Shown here: piece after piece, positions 1-10,683 of the stretch
How the letters are laid out: every line of letters starts with the position of its first letter
Numbering within the stretch: position 1 is the first letter of the stretch
DNA from: Coprinopsis marcescibilis
Lineage: Eukaryota; Basidiomycota; Agaricomycetes; Agaricales; Psathyrellaceae
NCBI GenBank assembly: GCA_004369085.1
Contig: ML210260.1
Span: forward strand, 1 to 64,000
Length of the DNA: 64,000 bases
Reading direction: 5' to 3'
Notes under the pieces: model-generated
Database searches by the model: none
Told to the model about the DNA's origin: nothing
What the model saw: the letters and a program-made list of their open reading frames with translations, nothing else
Position numbers and translations under genes: made by a program

Positions 1-2289
1 TACCACAACAAACGCGACGCTGATCCAGCGGCGGAAGACATATTCAGATCTGGTAGCGGTTCCAAACCTCGTCGCGACAACGGTTACTCGGTGCGGTGGC
101 AAGAATGTAAGTATAGCAACGAACGAACATGAAGTATCGAGGGGAACTGTGTGTCACCGGGAGTCACCGCGGCAGTGACAGGCGCATTTGTCGGTCACTT
201 GACACTGACGTGACGCCGACCAATTACTATTTCGGAAAATGAGTTACCGACCTTTGTGGTTTAAACGGAATTATCTCAAGCTCGTCAATATCGCGTACTT
301 TATCGCGGTAAGCTCACGAGCGTTCTGACCCATAGCCACGGAGACCGGAATTTTAACCCCAGATGTGAAATAGGCGAGTAGTAGCGGAAAACGGAAGTTA
401 TAGCCACCGTCGAATCGCGTAAAAGTAGAACCTATAGTATCAGTGATGGAAATAATTCAGTACGAAACTGTCTACATGGGGGAAGAAATGGGGCGTGGAC
501 TCCCACTTACTTGAGGGTTGCACAGTTGAGGCGGCTAACTACAATTTGTAGTCTGAAAATGACCACTATACCTACTCAGATGACCATCCGGTGGCGCAGA
601 ATGCCATTTATGATGCATAGCTTTGAGAATGACTGCATCGGGAATGAAAATATGGTCGAAGATAACTTGCAATACCAGATCAATTAAAGGAGTCAATCTA
701 TCTTTATCGAAAGTAACTACTTTGAATTTGGCTCGGCTTGGAGAACAACACACTTGGAGCAGGATACCCGGTGATTGAGCGGCCTTGCTTTTCATCGCCA
801 CTCCATAACCATCGAAATTGACGGTGGATATAGCAGCAATCCATTGAGCTTCATGCATGATAATATATCACGGGGACACGGAAGAGGGGTCTTTCATTAT
901 CAAAGTGCCACAACTGAATGGAGTCCGGACACTCTTGATAATTGACTTCACACGACAGCCTGAAGTCAGGGACACGAGGAGGAGAACGAGGTTGCCTACT
1001 CGTGACGATTAGCACCACAACAAGGCAGCAAGGAGCCTGTTACAGTCCATACCTAGGAATAGAGTTCAATTGAGCTGTGATCGCAGGCTGCAGAAGGTGA
1101 GTATGCGTTGCGGAAGAGTTTTATTGAGTAATGATATCCTAAAGGGCCGCGGATTAGGCAAGAAGGGAGAGATTGTTGGCTTAAGAATTAGAAACATCTG
1201 ATCATCCTCACGGGACATGTCTGCGCATGCGATGTCGGGGTTGGAAATGATGTGCAGAGAGAAAGTAGCAGTTGCCAGCCGTCGACAGGCGAGGCCTCTT
1301 TAGCGAAGGATAACACGGTGGTGTTTACGCGATGTGATGAACGGTCGAGGATAGGCGCACATTGTGTAGGCCGTCGTATGGAGCGGATGATAAAAACGTG
1401 AGGCATAAACTCAGTGTTTCGGAGAGAGCTGCGGTCCAATTATGTGAACAGGCCCTGGACAAACGTGAGTTGACTCGGAGAAGGTCCACCCCAATTCGAT
1501 GAGATTCATTAGGGTTTGATACGGATCACCGAAATGGAAGCAAGGAAAAAGGTATATAACACATAGTCAGGTACCTTTGGCCACTCGACAAGTTTGGGAA
1601 TGTGTTATAGAGTAGGGCTGTATAGGGAGATCCAGAACAGAGATCTTGGAGGAGATCTGAACAGAACAGGCATTCGTCCAGAGCGCACGGCGGTAGTCCC
1701 AGACTCGTTTCAAGCATGGGTTTTTGAATTATAAGCCGATCCAAGTGTTTCAAAGCTAGCCGCCAAGGTTCTGCGGATTTAGACGCATTGGAACTCGTAG
1801 AACGACGTAGAATCAGAGGTCGGACGAGGCTGGTGTTGGGCACGGCAGTGTTTGAATTTCCATTAGGGAACTACAATTGCCTGTCAGATAGACTCACGTT
1901 GCGCTAAGCAAGGTTTCTATCGTTGGTTGGCCAACCACCAGAGATTACGAATTTGGACCCGGAAACGCATTGCGAGTGTGATATTTGGCGGTGCTGGAGT
2001 CCGAGTCCGGTGTCCGCTCAATTGAGCCCTTTCTAGCCATTTCTTCCCGTCGAGAAATCTAGTCAAACTTGGTCGTCCAGCAGAAGACATACGAGAGAAG
2101 GCAACCGCAATTGCTTGAGGTAGGGTTATAGTTGACTTAGAAACGAGACTTTAATTTCAACCAGTGGGTTTGAGGAACACTACGAACCGTGCGTGGGAAA
2201 CGAACCGGCCTGGTCTGTTTTCGCGTAATCATAAGCGGTCAGGAAACCAGCCGGACCGGTTCGAAGCATCTGCACGTGATGAGGAGGGA
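1..2289. other. Gene-poor stretch, no supported gene
   Basis: No recognisable protein family is visible on either strand. The longest ATG-started reading frame is a 107-residue one on the minus strand at 535-858, listed separately as doubtful. The last few hundred bases are presumably promoter and 5' leader of the bromodomain gene that begins near 2290. Confidence 0.5.
535..858 (-). CDS. Doubtful small hypothetical protein
   Basis: An ATG-started uninterrupted frame of 107 codons. The middle contains an alternating polar/hydrophobic stretch (FKVVTFDKDRLTPLIDLVL) that looks protein-like, but I recognise no domain, signal peptide or clear membrane segment. There is no obvious flanking exon. 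It could be one exon of an unrecognised gene, a decayed gene, or chance. The function is unknown. Confidence 0.2.
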   Translation of the reverse strand: MHEAQWIAAISTVNFDGYGVAMKSKAAQSPGILLQVCCSPSRAKFKVVTFDKDRLTPLIDLVLQVIFDHIFIPDAVILKAMHHKWHSAPPDGHLSRYSGHFQTTNCS

Positions 2290-5186
2290 ATGCGAGGTCA
2301 CGCGCTCCACGACATGTATCCCTCCAAAATCCCCAATTCGATGGACTACACAGATTTTCCTTCTTCCTTCGATGTGGATTCTCCAAGGTCGATAAATCTG
2401 AAGCCGTCGGGGTCTACATCATCAGGGCTACGCTTGGTTTTACCACCTTTGAAGAGTATCTTAGCAGCGAAGGGAAACAAGAAACCGAGTACAAAGAAAC
2501 ACTCAGGATCGACGTCGTTTGCGCAGTCACCCATTGTTCAGGATGTCGAGCTTGTCGAGAAAAGGGCTCCGAGGCCAGTCAAGCTAAAGCCTTTGAAGGA
2601 GGTTTTATCGAAACTTATTTATCAAATCAAAAAGTGAGCAGGAACAGTCGTCAGAGGGTGATGTCTGACAAGTTCTAACGAGTTACATCTAATTGCATCC
2701 AGGAAGGATGATTACGCATTCTTTTTGACTCCTGTCGATGCCAAAAACGTTCCAGGCTATCTCGATGTGGTCACAACACCGATGGATTTTGGTACGATGT
2801 CCGACAAGGTCAACAGAGGAAGATATCGGTCGTTGGACGAATTTGCGGTACGTGATGTCTGATAATTTGCCGTGGCGTGATTGCTGATTGCTTTGACTTG
2901 GCCGGTACAGACCGATTTCAGATTGGTCACGACTAATGCAAAGATATTCAACCCGCCTGGCTCGATATATCATCATGAAGCCGAAAGAATCGAATCTTGG
3001 GGTATCGAGCACATCAGCAAGGCAGCTGGGACGGTCATTCAATACGAGGCCGATTGGAACATAGACATCGAGAAGGAAGACGATGCTCCTACAACGGTCA
3101 ACGTGGAGGACGAAGACGACGGGGATCGCGCAGGCTCTGTTGACGGCGATGTTGAACAGAGTCAGACCCGCGCTGGGTCTGTGACTTCACAACAACCGAC
3201 TTCAGGAAGAAGAGGCCCTCGAGGTCCGTACAAGAAACAGACCCAGTCCAATAACACCTTAGCCGAATCTATGGAGCCAGACGGTCGACTGCCAGGCTCT
3301 AAGGATGGCCTTGGGTCGTTTCCCTCTGGGTCCGACTGGGCGAACACGATGCTCCATCTCAAGCTAAAAGGTACGTGACATGCCAACCCAAAGTCCCAGT
3401 TTCAGACAGCTAACCTCGCTTTGCGATACCAGGGAAGAGATATAAGACAAAGAAGGAGCGGATGCGGATAGAGAAGGAAGGTCCACCCATGCTACCAGAC
3501 GGAAGTCTTGACTACACAGAAAGTGCGTAGTTTGGCTTAAATTTGGGTTATAATCGATGCTCATATCAACTTCAGTGGAGGACCCTTTTTCTGTGCTGTC
3601 ATTCTTCGTCCCTGACCCGCCGATGCGCCCTTCCCTCATCCCTCTTTACCCTCCACTATTCTCTGTGTCAACCCCGCTACAGTCGCAAGATACGGTGCAA
3701 ACCCACCCACAGCCCCCTCCCCAAGATCACAACCGGCAATCCGTGCCGCCTTCACAGCCTGAACAAGATCCACCACAGGAATACCTTTTCCCTGCACCAA
3801 CGAACATTCCCTCAAGCCATAACTTCCCCGACATTCCTCTGCTAGCTCAATCCACCTCCTACCGAGCTTCTTCATCAATCACCCGCAGTCACTGGAACAT
3901 TTCACGTAATTTGACACGCAGGGGGAAAGATAAAGACGATGAAACGGAAATGTCAGAATTTCCATCATGGCAGACCCCTCGGGATGCTCACCCCGCCGAC
4001 TTCGGTTCGTTTGCGTCACTTGCTGGCGAGCTAGCCGAGGAGATGCAGCGTCGCGGTTTAACTCCGAGAGTCGCTCAACCGGGCGAAGAGCAGCAAGCCA
4101 ATTTCGATATTATAAGGGAAAGCGTCTCCTGTAACATGGCTCCGCGGGAAGAGGAAGAAGAAGGCGCCAAGAAGGTTCGTGATGCTGCCCCGCCAAGTGA
4201 GCAAGAAGACATAATCAAGAACTATTGGACCAAACATCGGGCTATCGAGGCGGAGAGCTACATCCGTGATTTAGTGTACGGAGGTGAAGATGGTTTGGCA
4301 TACGTCCGGAGTCTCGCTGCCTTCATGGATTACGGCTCATCAGAGGTGGACAACATATTCATATTTTCTACTTATATACTGTCGCTGACAATATTATACC
4401 CAGGACCATATGGAGGAAGATGCACCGGAGGAAACGAAACCTGTATCTCAGGAGGAGACCAATTTGGGGATGCCGCTTGCGACATGGGTGGAGAAGAACG
4501 TGGTCGATCTGTTGACAGGTGGCCGTCATTCGCTCATCAGAGAAGCTGCACAGGTTCTCCATTCAAAGAACTGCAAGAACTTCGAAGGGCAGGGCCTATC
4601 TAATGGGCTGGATATCGTCAAGCCAGGAGTGTTACAACAGGTGGCAAAATCGCTCAATCTATATCCGCTTGCCAACGCGGCGCTCGCTGCCCTGATTTCC
4701 ATCAACATGCACAAGATCGATATGGGGGCTTTGATTAAGACACCGCAGGAGCTGTTCCTGAGCGAGGAGGAGTGGTACGGGAAAGACCTCAAGGAAAGGC
4801 ATAGGAAGAAGAAAGGAGCTGCTACGGTGAAGGACGAGGATGCGATGGATGTCGAGGATGGCACACTGTTGACCCCACAACAGCAAGAGGCGGATTACGA
4901 GCTGGAAGGACCGGAAGAGCTCAAGGAGGTGCTCGATTACTCTGCTGCTGTCATCCTAGATCTGAATCGCCGAAGGTCGACAACCAAGTCTGAGCAGGTA
5001 TCACCGACCGCCCTCGTTGAAACTGTTTCGGCCGACAGAGATCCTGAAGATCCCGTCATGCGAAATCTGCGACTCAACCTCCTTGCCCTTGCGAAACGAG
5101 CGCCGTTGGATACCATTGCGCGGCTCCCAAAGGATTTGGTTCCCGAGCATATACGGCAGTATGTTCCTACGTTGGGGTCTACATAA
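2290..5186 (+). CDS. Bromodomain protein, BRD7/BRD9-like
   Basis: A probable nuclear acetyl-lysine reader. The bromodomain spans the exons at about 2560-3060. It shows FFLTPVDAKNVPGYLDVV (ZA loop), then TPMDFGTMSDKV, and the pocket asparagine in NAKIFNPPGS. An Arg/Gly/Pro motif resembling an AT-hook (GRRGPRGPYKK) follows near 3210. Exons from 3557 to 5186 give a Pro/Gln-rich stretch and then a conserved helical C-terminal half (IIKNYWTKHRAIEAESYIRD and LGMPLATWVEKNVVDLL). This arrangement resembles animal BRD7/BRD9, which are SWI/SNF subunits; membership in such a complex here is inference. The first in-frame ATG after an upstream stretch without one is at 2290; ATGs at 2314 and 2341 are alternatives. 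Introns with GT-AG ends interrupt the gene near 2635, 2850, 3370, 3525 and 4345. Confidence 0.85.
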
Positions 5187-6193
5187 CCAGTCGGGGTTGA
5201 GCCTGACGATGCGGGGTTGGTGTGCCGTTATGTGTTGTGTTTCGAGATCATGAGGATGTGGTTGCGATGTGGGATGAATTGAGATGATCGGAAGGCGGGC
5301 GGAAAAAACGCAGACGGAAGCAAGAGGCGGCGGATTTGGGTCTCTGAGGCCGGTCAAGGTGCACCTACCCATCCACCCACCCAGTTTCAGTCCTTTATCC
5401 CGCTGAACTGAACACTACACATGCTCCATCGCCCGTTCAAATTCGCACACCTCTTTTGGCGCCACCCCATTTTCCCAGTCCCTCCTTCAAACTCGTTGAT
5501 GTTATGAGGAGGGCATTTCGGGTTTTCATGACCATCAGTATCGCCCATTACTAAATTGGCAAGATTCGGGAACGAAACCAATTACCTTCTACGGACTGTG
5601 TTGGCCGTGTGGGTTGACGTTTCGCGGGCGTCTCTGTTTCCATATCCATGGTTGTGCATACGTACTAGGGACTACGTGGTCAAATCTCATGTTTGAATTC
5701 ACAGATAATATATTCAAAAGTTATCTTGAGCGTATGTCGACGTCACAGACGTTCTGTGGTAACAGGATTTGCTTTATTAGCGATCACGACTCTTTTCGAA
5801 GAGTAACTGACTACTTAACGACTTAAGCAAATTATCGGTAAATCTGGACTCGTGTATCATCATCTGTTTATCTGCAACCAATTCCTAGAGTCCGATTTTG
5901 TCGCTTGGGACATCCATCTACCTTACAATGACCGGATCAGCTTCTGGGACCTGTTGTGCTAGTAATAGCCCTTGTTATCTCTCGCTGAGTTCAAGCCCTG
6001 AGTACCTGATTATCAGCTATCGATGTACACTGCCAACCGGCGAGTACTCGGGTTTCCTTTTATAAAGGAAGTTAAGACTAGATTCTTATACGACCACAAA
6101 GCTCCTGCACTAGGTTGCTCGGTTGACCCCCATACCCCCTCCACTCATTTAATTCCTCGTCTTCACAATCCTGATTACCTGGTCATATATCCA
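5187..6193. other. Intergenic region
   Basis: No gene is supported. It contains a short CCCA/ATCC-rich run near 5364-5380, about 180 bp after the bromodomain stop. At its right end is the TATA-like promoter of the membrane-protein gene. Short open frames on both strands carry no recognisable motif. Confidence 0.5.
6061..6068 (+). promoter_or_regulatory. Likely TATA box of first tandem membrane-protein gene
   Basis: TATAAAGG lies about 130 bp upstream of the ATG at 6194. It sits inside a palindromic CCTTTTATAAAGG run, so orientation is inferred only from the downstream gene. Confidence 0.4.
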
Positions 6194-7532
6194 ATGGCTG
6201 CTGGCGACGCGTTTCCAATCGACGCGGCGCAGCTCGTAGGGGTGTTTATGGAGAGCGTATTTTTCGGGTGCGTGTCTGATCCCCGGCGAACGGTGTGGTT
6301 CGTCTGACAGCCCATTTCAGTATGAGTTCCAGTCTACATTGAACCTCAACGGCGCATAACCCAGCTTACGACAGGAATTTACCTTTTATCCTTCGCCCGC
6401 TGCGTTTTATTTCTCTTCTGGCGCGACGGAGGGTTGAAGACCTGGAATGCGCTTAATCACAAGATGATCATCGCGGCCTTCTTGATGTGCATCATCGCTT
6501 CCCTTGATGTTGCACTCCACCTTCGACATGTCCTGGATATCTTTGTCGGGTTGAACAATTCGAATTCGAAGTCTGTCATCGCTGCGTTGAACGACACTTC
6601 GTCGTGGATCAACGTGATGAAGATGGCGTGTTATGTCGCTCAGACATTTGTTGGAGATGCCATCCTGGTGCGTTCTTATTGATGTTTATTTCTGAGGTGG
6701 TCATGAGCGCATATGGTGACTAGGCTTGTGGATGTAGATCCACCGCTGCTGGATTGTACATGGGAGGAATGGGCTCGTAATCATTTTGCCGATTTTGTTT
6801 TGGTTAGGGTTTACTGGTGAGTAATACAGCCTGTTGAAATTCCCGATCTGACAACGGGCGCTTGATAGCTTGTGGAGTGATGACCCTCTACATCCAAGCA
6901 ACCTCGGATACCATGGGCGCCCTTCTAAAGGCTAAGAGCATTATGCCCTTCATTACCAGCATGCTAGTGTTAACTCTTGCAATGAATGTTCTGACCACAG
7001 GTGTGTCACTATGCGTTCCGTGACTCACGGCATTGTCCGTTCATCAACCTAATCGACTTTCCTCAGGGTTGATCGTCTACAGTCCGTGGAAGATCCAAAA
7101 GCCGTGGTTAAACACTCGGAGCACCTTCACGCTGCGGAGTCCATTTTCGGCGTTGCTGATTTTGTCGCTTGAGTCTGGGCTAATATACACTGTATCCATG
7201 GTCATTCTCTTTGCTGTATATATGGTTGGGAACAATGCACACTACGGAGTCTCCAACGCGGTGAGTGAAAAGGTCGCACTTCAAGGAGGGGGTTTTTGCT
7301 CGAAATATACTGATATGTCCCTTTTTTGTGACTTAGATAGTACAGATCATTGTAAGTCCAGGCCCTTATCTCCTGTATGCGAGAAGTTCATATATATGAA
7401 CAGGGGATCACATTCAACCTAATGATTACCAGCGTCGGTCACGGAAATCATGCTGAAGGAGGGATCGCACCGCCCAACTCATTTATGTCTCCAGGTACGA
7501 TTCAAATGGCCGCCGTTTATACAAGCCCCTGA
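6194..7532 (+). CDS. Multipass membrane protein, tandem copy 1 (agaricomycete 7TM family)
   Basis: An integral membrane protein of the type abundant in Agaricomycetes (often annotated as DUF6534-like); its molecular role is unknown. The N-terminus MAAGDAFPIDAAQLVG is matched by copy 2 at 9277. Hydrophobic helices follow in separate exons: MIIAAFLMCIIASLDVALHL, NVMKMACYVAQTFVGDAI, LVIILPILFWLGFTACGVM, ITSMLVLTLAMNVLTTGLIV, SALLILSLESGLIYTVSMVI and a last segment ending ITFNLMITSV. About six short introns interrupt it. The start is chosen because the same motif opens copy 2. The protein ends soon after the last helix, at TGA 7530-7532, without the longer Ser/Thr-rich tail of copy 2. Confidence 0.75.
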
Positions 7533-9276
7533 CGGCAACCGTTATCTCGCGACAGACACCCGGAACGAGGATATTAAGCCCCCTACTTTGTCAACCGGTT
7601 GGAGATAAAATCTCACGAGCGCCTAGTTGAGGTTTACATGTTTTGCTGTTATATTCAACGAGGTGCGGAAGTAGGTTAACGGAAGGGTATTATTGCTTCT
7701 TGTTCGGCACCTTGGAAGCTTTCAAGGCCCAACGTCAGGTTGATAACGATGACGAGCACTACCGTTTGATGGTCGCTCCTTGAAATGATACTGCTACCTC
7801 GAAGGGTCTATAGCCTGGGACTCTCAAGCAATATATCTACCATACGTGGGCAAGTCTTCCAAGTTTCAACTAGCTGACTACGGTGCACAAATCGCGACCA
7901 TTGGGCCTCAGAACCCGACGTGTTCCCGTAGATGGATTCGGAGTGGCAATATATAGGCTCTGCTGCTGAGGTTTATGGCGAAGCTTTCAGTCAAGGCAGG
8001 AGTATTGAAGTTCAAACGAGTGGAGCTCCAACGTGTATCACTTAGACTCTGTGTGGGCTGCGAGAGGTCACTTGTGGTTTGATTAACAGTGATTACTATC
8101 GTTTTTGAAATCTTAGAAACACGGACTGTTTCGGATGCCAAGCCATACGGTACCGAACCTTATACTTTGGTACAATGCTATAGCTGTAATATATCTATGA
8201 CACGGCTTGAATAGGTATGTCCAATGCCATATGGTCACCTTCCAAGTGGCAACGCTTTCAGGCACGGGTCCGTATAAGTACTTAGTAAATTTGCTGTCAC
8301 ATAGTAGCGGCTTCTATTAAGTAGCGTGATGGGTACATAGCATGTCAGGCTTCAGCTGTGATTCTATCTTTCTTATACACCCAGATTCCAGGCTTCAGAA
8401 CTTTGTACTGCGTTCTGCTACTATTGGGCTCGAAAATCCGCCCATTTGCTTACCAAGATCGTAGGCCTGATGAAAGTGGGATTCAGTCGCTCTCCACGCC
8501 GCATTGCATGGTTCCCCGGTTTCTATAATCCAAGACGGGCTAGCTCTCTCTCATTTTCTTTTTTTTTCTAGACTGTCGTAGATGTCGTTGACTTTGGATG
8601 GCCATCTGACTGTATCTCGTATGTATAATATGCACTGCATTATGATCCTGGTTAACTAACATCGATAACGATCAGCACACGGCTCCGGTGAAAATGGCTG
8701 TATTTCCTGGCTACAGCCATACCCGAGTGCCAGAGCTGCTTAGTCTGCAATGGATATGAATATTCAAGGACGGAAGCCCATCGAAATATTAGTATGCAGC
8801 CGCCTTTTCAAGGAGTGCGTGGGCGAAATATGTCTGCCGCCGAGTCCGCGCTGGACGCCTCAAGCTTTCCGCGATAACAGGCGGTAACGTGCTGCTGCGG
8901 CTTCACAACAGCAACTATCGTCAATCCGCCACATTCCGCCACCTCATGCAGCTCCATCTTAGCCAGTTAAAATTCGTTATCATATGTGGCTTGCCCTGAG
9001 TACATACAGTGGGCCAGGGCAAAGATGCATGTGGCCGAGCGGTCTTTACTCGGCCTTCCTTTCTTAATGGATGAAGACCGCACTAAAGAAGACCTGGGCG
9101 TGTAGTAAAACCGCCGGTCTCGTGCGTGGCCATAATCGACCTGTATATTAGTTACTTGAAAGACAAGAAGGCACGAAGCTGTGAAGGCTTCTTACTACGC
9201 TCATTTCTCCCGTTGTGGCTCCCTACCCAAAAGTCTCTCCACCTGGCCTTTCACCTCCTCTGCGGGGACTCATGTC
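7533..9276. other. Spacer between the two tandem membrane-protein genes
   Basis: About 1.7 kb without a supported gene. It holds a pyrimidine-rich run (TTCTTTTTTTTTCTAG near 8560) and a 7-bp perfect hairpin at 9033-9055. I saw no third copy or remnant of the flanking gene family. Confidence 0.5.
9033..9055. repeat. Short hairpin GGCCGAG/CTCGGCC
   Basis: A perfect 7-bp stem with a 9-nt loop lies about 220 bp upstream of the second membrane-protein gene. The left arm reads GTGGCCGAGCGG, which resembles a tRNA D-arm, but no tRNA fold continues from it. A role is not evident. Confidence 0.3.
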
Positions 9277-10683
9277 ATGGCTTCCCGTGAGGCCTTTCCG
9301 ATCGATGCAGCGCAGATTGTAGGAATGTTTATGGAGAGTGTGTTTTTTGGGTAAGTTATCTCATTTCGGTCAAGGTCGACTAATGATCTGTTGCACAGTA
9401 CGATTTTCAGTTGGTGGAGCTCGAGGAAGCCCTAACCACGTAACTCACAGGAGTATACCTCGTCACATTTGTTCGCTGCGTCAAGGTTCTCTTTTGGAGA
9501 GATGGGGCGTTCAAACCTTGGCACAGAATGCATCACAAGATGATTGTCGCGGCCTTCTTGATGTGTATATTTGCCTCGCTTGACGTCGCCTTTCACCTTC
9601 GACATATCTTGGAGGTCTTTGTTGGCGTACAGGACTCGAAGTCTGTCATTGATGCGTTCAATGACACCTCGTACTGGATCAATGTAATGAAGATGGCATG
9701 CTATGTTGCTCAGACATTCGTCGGGGACGCTATCCTGGTACGTGTGATTGCCATTGGTACTCATCTTTGAGGGACGAGCAAAAGCCGACCTCCATTACTA
9801 TCACCGTTTAGCTCTATCGGTGCTGGATTGTATACGACAAGAATTGGTATGTGATCATTGTGTCAACTTTACTCTGGCTCGGGTGTACCGGTGAGATTTA
9901 GCATGTCGCCGACCAGTATTCTTCAAACGCTGACAAGCTTTCGGAAGTCTGTGGCGCGATGACCATCTACTACCAGTCGATCTCGGATACGATGGGCGCA
10001 TTGCTGAATGCCAGAAGTCTTGTCCCTTTTATCACCAGCATGCTGGTTTTAACGCTCGCTATGAATACACTGACCACAAGTGCGTGATATATTCCACCCT
10101 CTCGAGTATTTCCAGGAGACTGAGTGTCATTCCAGGTTTGATTGTCTACAAAATTTGGAGGATCCAGGACCGCTTGAGGCGCAGAAACACTTACACCCTG
10201 AGCAATCCATTGTCCAGGTTATTGGTTGTGTTAATCGAGTCTGGACTCCTGTATACGCTATCCATTGTGATACTCTTCACGCTTTACATGCTAGGAAACA
10301 ACGGACAGTATGGCGTGTCCAACGCGGTGAGTGTCACCTTTCTTGGGGATGCGAAATAATCTGATCATATCATCTTCGGCGCCAATATAGGTCGTCCAAA
10401 TTATCGTGCGTATAGTTAAGAATCCTCAGTTAACAAATACTTACTTTGGTCACAGGGTATTACCTTCAACCTCATCATTACCAGCGTCGACCGTAGCGAT
10501 ACATCTCGAGGTGATGCCACACAGAACTCGGCGATGTCTCGAAGCGCAGCTGTGAATCGGGTGCCATTGCAAACCATTCACATTCAAACAACAACCTCTG
10601 TAATCAGGTATCCGGAATTCGACGAAGAAGCGAAGCCCACTTCCCCATCATCTGACGCCGATTCGAGAACAGAGTGGAAATGA
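9277..10683 (+). CDS. Multipass membrane protein, tandem copy 2
   Basis: A close paralogue of the gene at 6194-7532, in the same orientation and with exon breaks at matching places. It opens MASREAFPIDAAQIVG and has the same series of helices (MIVAAFLMCIFASLDVAFHL, NVMKMACYVAQTFVGDAI, ITSMLVLTLAMNTLTTSLIV, RLLVVLIESGLLYTLSIVIL, ITFNLIITSV). A loop between two helices is basic (KIWRIQDRLRRRNTY), which suggests a cytoplasmic side. Unlike copy 1 it continues for about 60 residues into a Ser/Thr-rich, acidic tail ending SSDADSRTEWK before TGA 10681-10683. The family is probably a plasma-membrane or endomembrane protein; no ligand or activity can be assigned. Confidence 0.8.

Noticed and set aside
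1526..1843. Minus-strand open frame of 105 codons
   Set aside because: It starts with GTG, has no ATG, no family signature and no supporting exons.
9028..9060. D-arm-like GTGGCCGAGCGG suggesting a tRNA-Leu/Ser gene
   Set aside because: It is only part of a 7-bp hairpin; no anticodon stem, variable arm or T-arm follows at tRNA distance.
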